From NCBI RefSeq assembly GCF_005048855.1, contig NZ_SUME01000006.1, positions 248,001 to 312,000 on the forward strand: DNA of 64,000 bases, given 5' to 3'. The number at the start of each line of letters is the position of its first letter. The stretch's first letter is position 1. The notes below the pieces were generated by a model. The model had not been told where the DNA came from. It ran no database searches and was given only the letters and a program-made list of their open reading frames with translations. Origin of the DNA: Sphingobacterium olei (GTDB lineage Bacteria > Bacteroidota > Bacteroidia > Sphingobacteriales > Sphingobacteriaceae). Made by a program: the position numbers and the translations under genes. This document shows positions 7,684 to 16,892 of this stretch, in pieces.

Positions 7684-9684
7684 TTAGCGCATAGTATAAG
7701 TGAACGCTTTGGGTCTTTCCATGGTTTCGGTGTAATTATTTCCAAAGCGGTCTTTGACTGTAATATGTAGTGTTGTATTAGGTGCTGAAGCCTTTGCTTT
7801 AAACATATGCGAGGTATTGGCGGAATCGAAGGTTGGAACGGCATTAACATTTAATCTCTTCATAGTATACGAAATAATGTGTAAAGGATCTCTGGATACA
7901 ATGCGTTGAACGTTTAAAGGCACACCGTTCTCTGTGACCGAAACAGTCCACTGCGGATCATATCCCCAAACATTTATTAGCACCTCATTATTCTCGTTTT
8001 TAGAGGCAAAATCAAACGCATACTGACTGACTAAATTTTGGTGTTGACTATTTGCATTTGGCGCATAGCTTGTGGCTGTAATGTGCACATTATTCAGGTC
8101 ATAAGATCTGAACTGATATTCTTTTTCGTAGCCAATGGATTTATAATGCCATTTGATATCCTTGCCCGTCATCTCCCAAATTCCGTAACCACCCGGACTT
8201 CCATCAGGGGCGATGTGGTTATTGGAATAGCCGTCCCGTCCCGTCCACCACCAAGTAGCGCATACCGCTGCGGTGTTATGTTCCATGATTTTGTTGTCAC
8301 GAGGTACGCGGTAATTAATATGAGTGTGGCCGGTTAATATGTGTACATTTTCGAACCGATTAAGCGCAGTTACGAGTTGTCCAGCGTTACTGGTGCGATA
8401 AGATGGTATATTTCCAGCAGCATTAGGTGCATTGTGCAACTGTATGTGAGTAGCAATAATGATAGGCGTGGCCACATCAATAGTTTCTAAATCTTTGATT
8501 AGCCAGCTTAATTGCTGATCGGTAAATTTAGCATTATAATTTCGATCGCCGATTATTCCGGCACCACCACCTGTGTTAACATATTCCGTATTGTCGAGCA
8601 CAATATAGTGTACTTTACCTAAATTGAACGAATAATATGTAGGTCCCAATGTGCGTCGGTAGGCATTTTCGGCCATCCAATCGCTGGCAAAGTACGGGTC
8701 GTTATCGTGATTGCCCATAATGTTAAATACTTGGGCATTTACTTTGTTGATCTGCTGTACATATTCCGGCAAGGCAAAACTGTTGCTATACCAGTAGGTT
8801 TCCCAGGTAAGATCACCTAATGTGAGCCCGTAAACTTTTTTGCCGGCCGCTTTATATGTGGTAATTACATTGTTTAAATCGGAAATAAATCCATTTTGAA
8901 ACTGTGTTAAATCATTGTTTCGATTCGCTAGATGCATATCTCCCAGAACAAGCAGAATGTGGTTCTCGTTATTGACAGGAGTCAATTCAAAATCCCGCGT
9001 GTCGATGGTCGTGGGATTCGTGTTCAAGTAACGATAGAATAAGGGAAGGTTGTGATTGCTGTTGCTCACTTCGTAATTGCTAGGAATAGAAATAAACACA
9101 TATCCTGTTCTCTTGTTAGAACTCAAGTAATATACACCGTCTTCGTCGGTCTGGGTTATTTCATAACCATCTGAAACTACCACGTTAGCCAATCCCTTGC
9201 CTGCTACATGGACAACACCCTTTACGGTTTTTCCATCTTTATTTGGAATGTCAGCACGCAAGACGAAGTTAAAACTTGTCGAGCCCAGCGTTTTCGAAAG
9301 TTCTCCTCGAGATACGATTAAGTTATACCTACCATCTTTTAGAGCTACTGGTACGGATAAAATAGTGTGGTCTTCATACACTTCATTCAATGTAAACGTG
9401 ATCGCATCTGGCGTTCCGTTTAAAGGTTGAAAGGTAATCACATCACCTATTTTATATCCTTTGCCACTAATTTTTAACTTACTTTCCGTCTGAACGTCCC
9501 ATACTGTCGGAATAGTTACTTCTTCAATTTGAAGGTTATTGGATTGTTCTGTTGGATTGTCCTCGTGATCGGGTTCAGATGTAGATTTTGCACAGGATGT
9601 CGCTATAAAGGTAATAATTACAAACAGGGAAAAGAGATTGGTAATCTTAGGCATTATAACGGTAATCTTTTGTTTTTTTGACAT
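7684..9684 (-). CDS. Metallophosphoesterase lipoprotein with IPT/TIG-like N-terminal domain
   Basis: A 666-residue paralogue of the next gene downstream, sharing the NVVVSDGY domain, the catalytic core and a C terminus that includes DRFGNNYTETM. Core motifs are LVLGDMHLAN, LTLGDLTWE, IMGNHDND, ATHIQLHN and LTGHTHINY. It differs in its lipoprotein signal (ATSC, C31) and in an added beta-rich stretch, roughly residues 50-145, that looks like an IPT/TIG-type domain and may bind ligand or act as a spacer. A second ATG at 9654 would give a shorter signal. The gap to the downstream gene is 8 bases. Two paralogues with different export signals may act in different places: this one as a lipoprotein, possibly at the surface, and the Tat-like one in the periplasm. 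Confidence 0.9.
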   Translation of the reverse strand: MSKKQKITVIMPKITNLFSLFVIITFIATSCAKSTSEPDHEDNPTEQSNNLQIEEVTIPTVWDVQTESKLKISGKGYKIGDVITFQPLNGTPDAITFTLNEVYEDHTILSVPVALKDGRYNLIVSRGELSKTLGSTSFNFVLRADIPNKDGKTVKGVVHVAGKGLANVVVSDGYEITQTDEDGVYYLSSNKRTGYVFISIPSNYEVSNSNHNLPLFYRYLNTNPTTIDTRDFELTPVNNENHILLVLGDMHLANRNNDLTQFQNGFISDLNNVITTYKAAGKKVYGLTLGDLTWETYWYSNSFALPEYVQQINKVNAQVFNIMGNHDNDPYFASDWMAENAYRRTLGPTYYSFNLGKVHYIVLDNTEYVNTGGGAGIIGDRNYNAKFTDQQLSWLIKDLETIDVATPIIIATHIQLHNAPNAAGNIPSYRTSNAGQLVTALNRFENVHILTGHTHINYRVPRDNKIMEHNTAAVCATWWWTGRDGYSNNHIAPDGSPGGYGIWEMTGKDIKWHYKSIGYEKEYQFRSYDLNNVHITATSYAPNANSQHQNLVSQYAFDFASKNENNEVLINVWGYDPQWTVSVTENGVPLNVQRIVSRDPLHIISYTMKRLNVNAVPTFDSANTSHMFKAKASAPNTTLHITVKDRFGNNYTETMERPKAFTYTMR

Positions 9685-9713
9685 AATTATCAGTTCAAAT
9701 AGGAGGATTATAA

Positions 9714-9766
9714 TAATAAGCAGGAACCTTTTACTAAAACGATAGTACGAACGAACCTGCTTATTA
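9714..9766 (-). promoter_or_regulatory. Intercistronic hairpin between DUF5689 gene and phosphoesterase genes
   Basis: An 11-bp perfect stem (left arm 9714-9724, right arm 9756-9765 plus 9766) encloses a 31-base loop within the only long gap (95 bases) in the downstream half of the operon. No T tract follows on the minus strand, so it looks more like a processing or attenuation element than a full terminator. It separates the import genes (susC, susD, DUF5689) from the hydrolase and transport genes. Confidence 0.5.
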
Positions 9767-9779
9767 AGCGTATTAGTGT

Positions 9780-11327
9780 TTATTCAGTCTGTCTTGTTAC
9801 CAATTCGCCGTCCTCGAGCACACTGGCAGGGGATTGTTTGGTCAATGGGACTGCATTATAGCCCCTCGTTGTCTCCCACTTACGTGTAGCCGTATTAAAT
9901 ACACCGCCTAATTGTATAAAAAAGCCCACATTAGCTGGTATAAAATGTGGAATACGATACTGATTCGTCCCCATAGAGAAGAAAGGCTGTGCATCTCCGG
10001 TCTCTAAATGAAATGGACGGTAATGATCGTTGTTAGCTACACGATAACCACGGTTATTTACCGAGTCGATTATTGTTGCTGTTCCTAGCCCTCCAAAGAA
10101 TACAAGATCAATCGGCACTGTAGCTTCATTGATGTTTGTTCCAACAAATAACGCCATTCCACTAGCATTTCCACTATTCGCTAATATATTTGGATTTACA
10201 TCACCTAGACCGTCTCCTCCGCTATTTGCATAAGGAATTGCTCTCACCCAGTTTAATTCCGTAAGGGAAGTAGAGTTGGCGCCGTTTATCCGCTTCTGAT
10301 GACCGCCGACATAGAAAAATTCCCCTTTATTTACGGAGCCTTCCGTCAAGTTGAATTTTAGGGTTCGCGTGCCACCCGTAGCCCAGCCTGCTCCGGGAGC
10401 TGCCCCAGCATTTGGTTGATTTCCTCCAGCATTGTTAGTCACAACTACCGAAAATGGGATTTCCGAAAAGTCGATATCCGTGTTAGCAAGGAGCTGGATG
10501 TATTCATAGTTCCCGTCGCCTCCCTCGGGATCAGGACAATAGCCGGTGAAAATAAGTGGCATATCACCCAAGTCACCGGGTATCTCAGGGTCAGAAACAT
10601 CTTCAATATCTGCCGATGAGCTTGGCCAAATGGACATAACGCCCTGATGTTCTGAATCACCCAATAGTAAACCCTGAACGTTAATATTGCGAGGTACCTG
10701 TAGGTCCGCAAATGGGGCTGTCGGTAGTGTACGAATATTTAATGTGTCCGCACCGTTTACCATTCGTTTTACGCCAGAAAATGTTTGTCCCAATTCCGGA
10801 CGAGGAAATATTTCTCCGCCCACTATCCGCACGATCGTACTTTCATAGTCGTTCGGACGCTGATAAATTACAGAAGCTGTGATGTTACGCCTATAAATTC
10901 TAGATACTTGGGTAATCACTTCAATATCCGTAGACGCTATACCGTCGACGTAAAGAAAGCCGTTACGTTTCAATTGTTTGTTGCTCACATTTACAAATAT
11001 TGAATCACCTAGCTGATAATTGCTGGCGAGATTCCCCACGTTAAGCGCAATGCCATGTAATTTTCCTGGTCTGGCTTGCTGGATAATAATCATACCTTCA
11101 GGCGTATTACCACTTTGTAAGTTAGAAACAACGACCCCCGTAATTTGTTGTGCTTGGGAAAGGCGTTCGGCGGTCATCTGCACATCGCTGCCTTTATGTA
11201 TTTGTCTTAGGTCTTCAATGGCGATGTAGGGACTCGGGGTGCCATTAAGGAAGTCCCTCTTCTCGCAGGACTGCATTACTAAAATGCAGGCTAGCATTAA
11301 AAAGATATATGTTAAATTTTTTTTCAT
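9780..11327 (-). CDS. DUF5689 domain lipoprotein of the SusCD locus
   Basis: A surface lipoprotein of unknown function, expected to work with SusC/SusD. The first half (IAIEDLRQIHKG to about residue 230) fits the DUF5689 family, including TGVVVSNLQSGN and LYVDGIAS. The second half (MPLIFTGYCPDPEGGDGNYE onward) is beta-rich and resembles a lamin-tail-like domain: YEYIQLLAN, a Gly/Asn-rich loop, then an FFYVGGH segment. The chosen ATG gives MKKNLTYIFLMLACILVMQS followed by the lipobox cysteine. An upstream ATG at 11345 would add six residues. The gap to susD is 25 or 7 bases. DUF5689 proteins commonly accompany SusCD pairs, but their ligand is unknown. Confidence 0.85.
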   Translation of the reverse strand: MKKNLTYIFLMLACILVMQSCEKRDFLNGTPSPYIAIEDLRQIHKGSDVQMTAERLSQAQQITGVVVSNLQSGNTPEGMIIIQQARPGKLHGIALNVGNLASNYQLGDSIFVNVSNKQLKRNGFLYVDGIASTDIEVITQVSRIYRRNITASVIYQRPNDYESTIVRIVGGEIFPRPELGQTFSGVKRMVNGADTLNIRTLPTAPFADLQVPRNINVQGLLLGDSEHQGVMSIWPSSSADIEDVSDPEIPGDLGDMPLIFTGYCPDPEGGDGNYEYIQLLANTDIDFSEIPFSVVVTNNAGGNQPNAGAAPGAGWATGGTRTLKFNLTEGSVNKGEFFYVGGHQKRINGANSTSLTELNWVRAIPYANSGGDGLGDVNPNILANSGNASGMALFVGTNINEATVPIDLVFFGGLGTATIIDSVNNRGYRVANNDHYRPFHLETGDAQPFFSMGTNQYRIPHFIPANVGFFIQLGGVFNTATRKWETTRGYNAVPLTKQSPASVLEDGELVTRQTE

Positions 11328-11352
11328 CACTTTATGTTTTTGCATTGTAATA

Positions 11353-12825
11353 TTACGGACGTTGCCACCAAACCAACGTATTGATATTATCTGATCCCTG
11401 TTGCTCCACGGCCTTTAGGTAGTTTTCTCGGTTTGCAGATTGTATATATACCGGGTAATTAAGCCGAGCGGGCATTCTTCCACCGTTTAGATGACCCGAT
11501 CCAATGGGTAAAGTTGGGTGACCGGTCCGTCTGTATTCAAACCAAGTCTGCATATCTGTGAAAAATAGTGAATAATACTTTTGCAGATGAATTAGCTCCA
11601 TTTTTTGATACTCGCTATACATGTCATCCCAAGCAACAAGATCCGTACTTAGATAAAATGACGGAACTTCATGTCCCCAAAGTCTAATAGCAGATACAAT
11701 CCCCCGTTCGTAGTAAGTTTGCGCCGGTTCGGCTGATATCCAGTCCTTAACAGCAGCTTCGGCCAAGATAAACTGCACTTCACTGTAATTCATGATATTG
11801 CCTAATAGCGGATTAGACATTAATCCGGTATGCAGTGTCGATCCCACTACTGGTGGTTGTCCGATAGGATATCCACTGGGCACACCAAAATAGTCACCGT
11901 TAGCCAGAGCAGCCCACGTTATGATTCGTGGATCGCTTCGCTCGTTTAAGTTGTCGATGAAGAAGCTTGCAGACTTTGGCGCATACCAATCTGCAGGTCG
12001 CCATGTCGCAAAAGGAGAAACATACGGCGCTGTACCTGTCCATCGTAGAATAGCAGAATCATCATTACTAATCATTATTGGATAAACAAGAGGCGACTCA
12101 TCCACGATTTTCTGAATGATGGCAGGTGTATTCAACTCCTGCTTGTGTGATAAACGTAAGGCTAACCGCAAATAAAGAGAATTTCCAAATTGACGCCATT
12201 TTCGCATATCACCTCCGAAAATTGGATCAGATCCACCGGAAATAGCCACATCTTGACCTAGTCCGCGTAACAGCGTATTTGCCTCTTCCAATTTTTCAAA
12301 CAATGAAGGATAGATGTCTTGTTGCTTATCAAATACGGGGCGAACAAGATTAAGATCCTTGGCTTGCAATGCTTCGGTATAGGGAATGTCTCCGTATATA
12401 TCGGTCAGTATGGAAAAGATCCAGGCTTCGCAGATTTGCGCAACTGCCATGTATTCGGGTTGGTTAAGTTCTTCTCCAAATTCATAGATATCCCGAAAGT
12501 TTCTAAGCTGCAGGTAGAGATTGTTCCACAAATAATCAGCTTCGCTGGTACGAATATCATATCTAAAGATCCGGCCATCTCCGTCACCCATATTGACAGT
12601 TACCTGCATTAACTCATTTGTTATGCGTTGGCTCCGGTTCATATTATAGCCTACTACCTTTGTAATTGCGGGAGCCAGTAGATTTTCCGGCTGTACTTTT
12701 GGACTGGTATTCGGATTGGTGTTGATTTCTTGAAAATTTTTATTGCAGGAAGTTGTAATAACCATTGAAGCAATTCCTAGTCCAAGAAAATATATCGTTT
12801 TATTAATAAATTTCATTTTCATCAT
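11353..12825 (-). CDS. SusD/RagB-family outer-membrane lipoprotein
   Basis: The substrate-binding lid partner of the SusC-like channel just upstream. The 490-residue protein has a lipoprotein signal with ITTSC (C27), then the SusD-like start NFQEINTNPN and TPR-rich helices with ILTDIYGDIPYTEAL. It fits the SusD-like_2 subgroup, with WRQFGNSLYLRLALRLS and a C-terminal ARLNYP segment. Lipidation followed by an acidic or polar stretch is usual for surface export in this phylum. The gap from susC is 7 bases. Position in a glp operon suggests a glycerol-phosphate compound rather than a glycan as ligand (inference). Confidence 0.92.
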   Translation of the reverse strand: MMKMKFINKTIYFLGLGIASMVITTSCNKNFQEINTNPNTSPKVQPENLLAPAITKVVGYNMNRSQRITNELMQVTVNMGDGDGRIFRYDIRTSEADYLWNNLYLQLRNFRDIYEFGEELNQPEYMAVAQICEAWIFSILTDIYGDIPYTEALQAKDLNLVRPVFDKQQDIYPSLFEKLEEANTLLRGLGQDVAISGGSDPIFGGDMRKWRQFGNSLYLRLALRLSHKQELNTPAIIQKIVDESPLVYPIMISNDDSAILRWTGTAPYVSPFATWRPADWYAPKSASFFIDNLNERSDPRIITWAALANGDYFGVPSGYPIGQPPVVGSTLHTGLMSNPLLGNIMNYSEVQFILAEAAVKDWISAEPAQTYYERGIVSAIRLWGHEVPSFYLSTDLVAWDDMYSEYQKMELIHLQKYYSLFFTDMQTWFEYRRTGHPTLPIGSGHLNGGRMPARLNYPVYIQSANRENYLKAVEQQGSDNINTLVWWQRP

Positions 12826-12832
12826 GTTGTTT

Positions 12833-15800
12833 TTATAACCCTATCACTAGATTGAATCCAAAGGTTCTGGTTGCGGGAAATTGTCCCAGCTCAAAACCAC
12901 GTGTAATATCTCCGTTGCCCAGCGTACCAAATTCGGGATCAAATGCTGGCCAGCTTGACCAGATAAATAGATCTCTTCCGAACACGCCGACGGTCGCACG
13001 TTGTAGACCAATGTGGGAAAGTAAAGCCGGACTTAAATTGTAATCAAAACGAACTTCGCGTAACTTTAAAAAGTCTGTGGAATAAGAAGTCCCCTCTACA
13101 TTGTCGCGTCCCAAATGCGCATTGTAGTAATCCCATACGTTAGTTGCAATGACGTCGTTAGGTCTGTAGGTGCCATCGCCATTGTCGATCACACCATTGC
13201 CGATGATTCCGTTATATCGACCAGGGAGCGTGTTTTTTGTTTTCCCTTGTTCGCCATGTACTGCTGAGGTTAACGAATATCCAACGGCTCCGAATTGGGC
13301 GTCAAACATAAATCCTAAACGGAATTGTTTATAACGAAATTCGTTATGTAAGCCTATTCTCCAAGCTGGATTTGTCTGGCCAATATATTGCATGGTATCA
13401 GTTAACATGGGAAGACCATTTTGGTAAACAATCTGTCCATCTGGGGCGCGCAGGTAACCACGACCGTAGAGGTCGTCCATCCGTGCACCTACTTTGGCGA
13501 TGATGGCGCCTCGACTTCCAGGACCGTTTTGAAGGATCATCTCGTCCGTTCCGTCTATTAGCTCCAGTACCTTGTTTTTATTTGTGCTGTAGGTTGGACT
13601 CATTGTCCATTGGAAGTTTTCTTTACGAATAGGAATAATCTTGGATTCCAACTCGAATCCACTATTTTGAATCATGCCGGCATTTACCAGTATGTTTGTT
13701 GCACCGGAAGATCTATCTACGATAGCCCGCAGGTGCTGATCGGAGGTTTTAGCCGTATAGTAAGTCATGTTGAGCGAGAATCGTCCCGCAAACATAGCTA
13801 TGTCAGCTCCGTATTCATAACTATTTGTAAATAAAGGTTTTAAAAATAGGTTTGGCATTCCTGTGGGGTTAGAACGTCCACCCGGAAAGGTGGGGTCAAC
13901 ACTGTAATTGTATGTGGTCTGATAAGGTACATCTGCCCCGCTGCCAACTCCTGCGACTGAGCCTCTAAATTTAACCATCGAAAATTGCTTCGGAAGATCC
14001 ACCACGTCAGATAAAACAAAACTTAAATTGAACGAACCATACTGAAATGGCTTACCCTTGTTAACTGGTGAGGCCAGTGTACTGTTCCAATCGTTTCGAA
14101 AAGAAAGATCTGCAAATAAATAATCTTTAAAAGAGATGGTTCCCAAGGCATATATACTGTTGGTCACTTGCTGTGTGCGAAAAGGAGTGCTTACCAAGAC
14201 ACCAGCCGAGTTACCGAGATTGTATATACCCGGATAAGCTAGGGAATCCGCTGCATTACGTTCCAAAGTACTTTCGTTACGTCGCGTACTTCCCCCTCCT
14301 GTCACCCGTACTTTCAAATCCGGCGTAATTTCCTTGTTGTAAGTTAACATGATGTCGGATGAGGACTCCGTGTTATTGATGGTTTGGGTGCGATACATCC
14401 CCTTACGAAATTTTTCGGTATCCCACGGGCGTTGCTGACTTCTGTTTTCAGCATTTAAATCTAACGACGTCCTAACCATTAATTGCCATTCGTCAGAGAA
14501 TTTGTAAGAAGCCTCCACATTACCCGTTAGTCCGTGACGTTTGTTCTTATTTAACATCTCGTTGCTAATGAGATAAGGATTGTCGACCAAACTGCTATAC
14601 GGGTAGTTTTGAAAAATATTCTCTTGACCATGTTGCCAGTAATCTTTCAACCAATCCAACGACGCATTAGGCTGCCAGAACATGTTCCAATACATGAGCG
14701 ATTGGTTATTATAACCCGAAGAGGGTAAATTATCACTTCGATTTTGGCGATAGTTTAATCGCGTATTTATTCGCAATTTATCGGTTACATTGTGGCCAGC
14801 TGTCAAAGAAACGTTGTTTCTTTCATAACCCGTGTTTGGAAGGATCCAATTGTTACGCAGATCGGTAAAGGAAAAGCGGACTTGCGTTTTCTCATCTCCC
14901 CCATCGAGGCTAACCGAATTCGTAAATGTTGTCCCGGTTTGGAAAAAATTTTTACGCTCATTGGGATACGCCTGCCAGAGGGTACGTTCAGTAGCCCGGG
15001 TCTGTGTTACCGGATCATACTGAAAATAATATTGCCCATCAAATTTTGGTCCCCAGGCTGAGCTCGTACTACGGGTACTTCCGCCATCTGGGCCCGCTAA
15101 AAAGGAGTAATAACGTACACCTTCCGTACCTTGTCCATACTCGTATTGATAATCGGGCCACCTAGAAATGGATTCCATTGTAGCATTGGAGGTCAGTGTT
15201 ACACCAATACCTTTTCTCGCTTTACCGGATTTAGTTGTGATAACGATTGCACCATTTCCGCCCCGTTCTCCATATAAGGCAGTGGCATTTGCTCCTTTGA
15301 GCACTGTTAATGTCTCAATGTCCTCTGGATTGATATCGTTGATCCCCGTTCCAAAATCGGTAGGAGAATCACCTCCTAAATAGGCGCCGGATCCGGTTCC
15401 TACTTGATTTCCGCTACTGTGGCTCATCATGACTCCATCGATTACAATAAGAGCATCATTTCGTCCGGTAAGGTTATTCTCTCCTCGAAGGATAATTTTA
15501 TTGGAACCAGCTGGTCCGGCACCGGAACGTACTAAGTTCACGCCTGCTACACGCCCCGACAAAGCTTCAGACCAGTTATTAGGTAAAGCATCGGTCAGCT
15601 GTTCGCCCTTCAGCTCCGTGGCAGCATAGCCTAGCGCCTTTTTTTGTCGTTCAATTCCAAGTGCCGTGACAATCACCTCTGTTATCTCCTGTGTTGACTC
15701 CAGCAAGGGTATCAACACGTTGTTTGTATTTTCGTTAAATGTCCTGGTAAAGGCTTCGTAACCGATCAATTGGAAACTAATCTGAGCACCTACGGGTACA

Positions 15801-16066
15801 TCAAGTTCGAATGTTCCGTCTTCCTTGCTAGACATTAATGATTGTCCATTTGCACGGATGGATACTCCTCCTACCGGTTGATTTGTACTGCCATCTACAG
15901 TCCTTCCTTTAATCCGGACTTTTTCTTGGCTGCTCGTCTGCTCCATTGGATGAACAGTGTTGGCGTACACATTACTTCCCGAATAGCAAGCTGTAGCCAA
16001 AGCAAGCCATAAAACCTTCGAAAGGTTTCTGTTTGGTTTTACTTTTTCAAGCTTTCTTGTTAACAT
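12833..16066 (-). CDS. SusC/RagA-family TonB-dependent outer-membrane receptor
   Basis: A 1077-residue outer-membrane importer, powered by TonB. After a signal peptide (LWLALATACYSGSNVYA) comes the carboxypeptidase-D-regulatory-like domain (about 50-130, KGRTVDGSTNQPVGGVSI), then the plug domain (EITEVIVTALGIERQKKALG and ALIVIDGVMM, with LKGANATALYGERGGNGAIV) and a 22-strand barrel. The C terminus ends in FGFNLVIGL, a typical outer-membrane insertion signal with aromatic residues. There is no N-terminal FecR-interacting STN domain, so anti-sigma-factor control is not expected. Together with SusD it forms the import machine of the locus. The 74-base gap from glpF carries no promoter I can recognise. 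Confidence 0.95.
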   Translation of the reverse strand: MLTRKLEKVKPNRNLSKVLWLALATACYSGSNVYANTVHPMEQTSSQEKVRIKGRTVDGSTNQPVGGVSIRANGQSLMSSKEDGTFELDVPVGAQISFQLIGYEAFTRTFNENTNNVLIPLLESTQEITEVIVTALGIERQKKALGYAATELKGEQLTDALPNNWSEALSGRVAGVNLVRSGAGPAGSNKIILRGENNLTGRNDALIVIDGVMMSHSSGNQVGTGSGAYLGGDSPTDFGTGINDINPEDIETLTVLKGANATALYGERGGNGAIVITTKSGKARKGIGVTLTSNATMESISRWPDYQYEYGQGTEGVRYYSFLAGPDGGSTRSTSSAWGPKFDGQYYFQYDPVTQTRATERTLWQAYPNERKNFFQTGTTFTNSVSLDGGDEKTQVRFSFTDLRNNWILPNTGYERNNVSLTAGHNVTDKLRINTRLNYRQNRSDNLPSSGYNNQSLMYWNMFWQPNASLDWLKDYWQHGQENIFQNYPYSSLVDNPYLISNEMLNKNKRHGLTGNVEASYKFSDEWQLMVRTSLDLNAENRSQQRPWDTEKFRKGMYRTQTINNTESSSDIMLTYNKEITPDLKVRVTGGGSTRRNESTLERNAADSLAYPGIYNLGNSAGVLVSTPFRTQQVTNSIYALGTISFKDYLFADLSFRNDWNSTLASPVNKGKPFQYGSFNLSFVLSDVVDLPKQFSMVKFRGSVAGVGSGADVPYQTTYNYSVDPTFPGGRSNPTGMPNLFLKPLFTNSYEYGADIAMFAGRFSLNMTYYTAKTSDQHLRAIVDRSSGATNILVNAGMIQNSGFELESKIIPIRKENFQWTMSPTYSTNKNKVLELIDGTDEMILQNGPGSRGAIIAKVGARMDDLYGRGYLRAPDGQIVYQNGLPMLTDTMQYIGQTNPAWRIGLHNEFRYKQFRLGFMFDAQFGAVGYSLTSAVHGEQGKTKNTLPGRYNGIIGNGVIDNGDGTYRPNDVIATNVWDYYNAHLGRDNVEGTSYSTDFLKLREVRFDYNLSPALLSHIGLQRATVGVFGRDLFIWSSWPAFDPEFGTLGNGDITRGFELGQFPATRTFGFNLVIGL

Positions 16067-16140
16067 AAGGTTTTCTTTATTTTAATATTGGTTGCAAAAA
16101 TGAGGTTTCTAATATTAACGCAATGTTAATTTATGCGTTT

Positions 16141-16866
16141 TTAGTTTAATACTCCATATAATAATGCAGCGACAAACCCTCCGACTACTGGTCCGATTAT
16201 CGGTACCCATGCGTACGAAGCGTTGAAGCCTGCTTTGTTTCTAATTGGTAAAATGGCATGCATAATCCGAGGTCCCAGATCCCTTGCAGGATTGATGGCG
16301 TAACCAGTTGTCCCGCCAAGAGACAGTCCAATCACCCATACTAAAAAGGTGACCGGTATCGCACCTATCGATCCCAACCCAATAGGAGTGGAGTCGGATA
16401 GCGACGCATCTTTAAAATGTAAAATCGTGAAAATGAGTACAAAGGTACCGAGTACCTCGCTGAAAAGATTGATCGGTAAATTTCGGATGGCCGGAGCGGT
16501 ACAGAAGACGGCTTGTTTTGCGCCAGCATCATCCGTCTGGTCAAAATGATCTTTGTACATAATCCATACCAACAAGGCGCCGATCATTGCACCCAGAAGT
16601 TGGGCGAGCATGTAGGATAGGGTAGTGGGCATATCTAATTTTCCTAAAGCAAAATTGGCTATACTAACTGCCCAATTTAAGTGCGCACCGCTATATGGAC
16701 CGGCAATAGTTACCCCCACAAATACGGCTAAGGCCCAGGCAGTACAAATTACAATCCATCCAGAATTATTGCCTTTGGTGTTTTTTAAAACTACATTAGC
16801 AACTACTCCTCCACCTAAGAGGATCATCGTTCCGGTACCTATTAATTCTGCTACAAATGGTGTCAT
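16141..16866 (-). CDS. glpF: Glycerol facilitator / aquaglyceroporin GlpF
   Basis: A 241-residue MIP-family channel with six membrane helices, predicted to let glycerol cross the inner membrane. It matches Bacillus-type GlpF closely: GGTTGYAINPARDLGPRI contains the second NPA box and the selectivity-filter arginine, and YAWVPIIGPVVGG is near the C terminus. Oddly, the first NPA box reads SGAHLNWAVS, with Trp in place of Pro (codon TGG, read directly in the sequence). That residue caps the half-helix in the pore, so the change could alter conductance. It lies 26 bases downstream of glpK and upstream of susC in the same direction. Confidence 0.93.
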   Translation of the reverse strand: MTPFVAELIGTGTMILLGGGVVANVVLKNTKGNNSGWIVICTAWALAVFVGVTIAGPYSGAHLNWAVSIANFALGKLDMPTTLSYMLAQLLGAMIGALLVWIMYKDHFDQTDDAGAKQAVFCTAPAIRNLPINLFSEVLGTFVLIFTILHFKDASLSDSTPIGLGSIGAIPVTFLVWVIGLSLGGTTGYAINPARDLGPRIMHAILPIRNKAGFNASYAWVPIIGPVVGGFVAALLYGVLN

Positions 16867-16892
16867 AACAATAAGGTTTTATAATCGAATAA

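Noticed and set aside
16067..16140. A separate promoter for susC
   Set aside because: The 74-base gap between glpF and susC has a TTAAC-N5-GTTAA palindrome and a TTTTTG run but no TAnnTTTG element at the right distance, so read-through from glpD is the simpler view.
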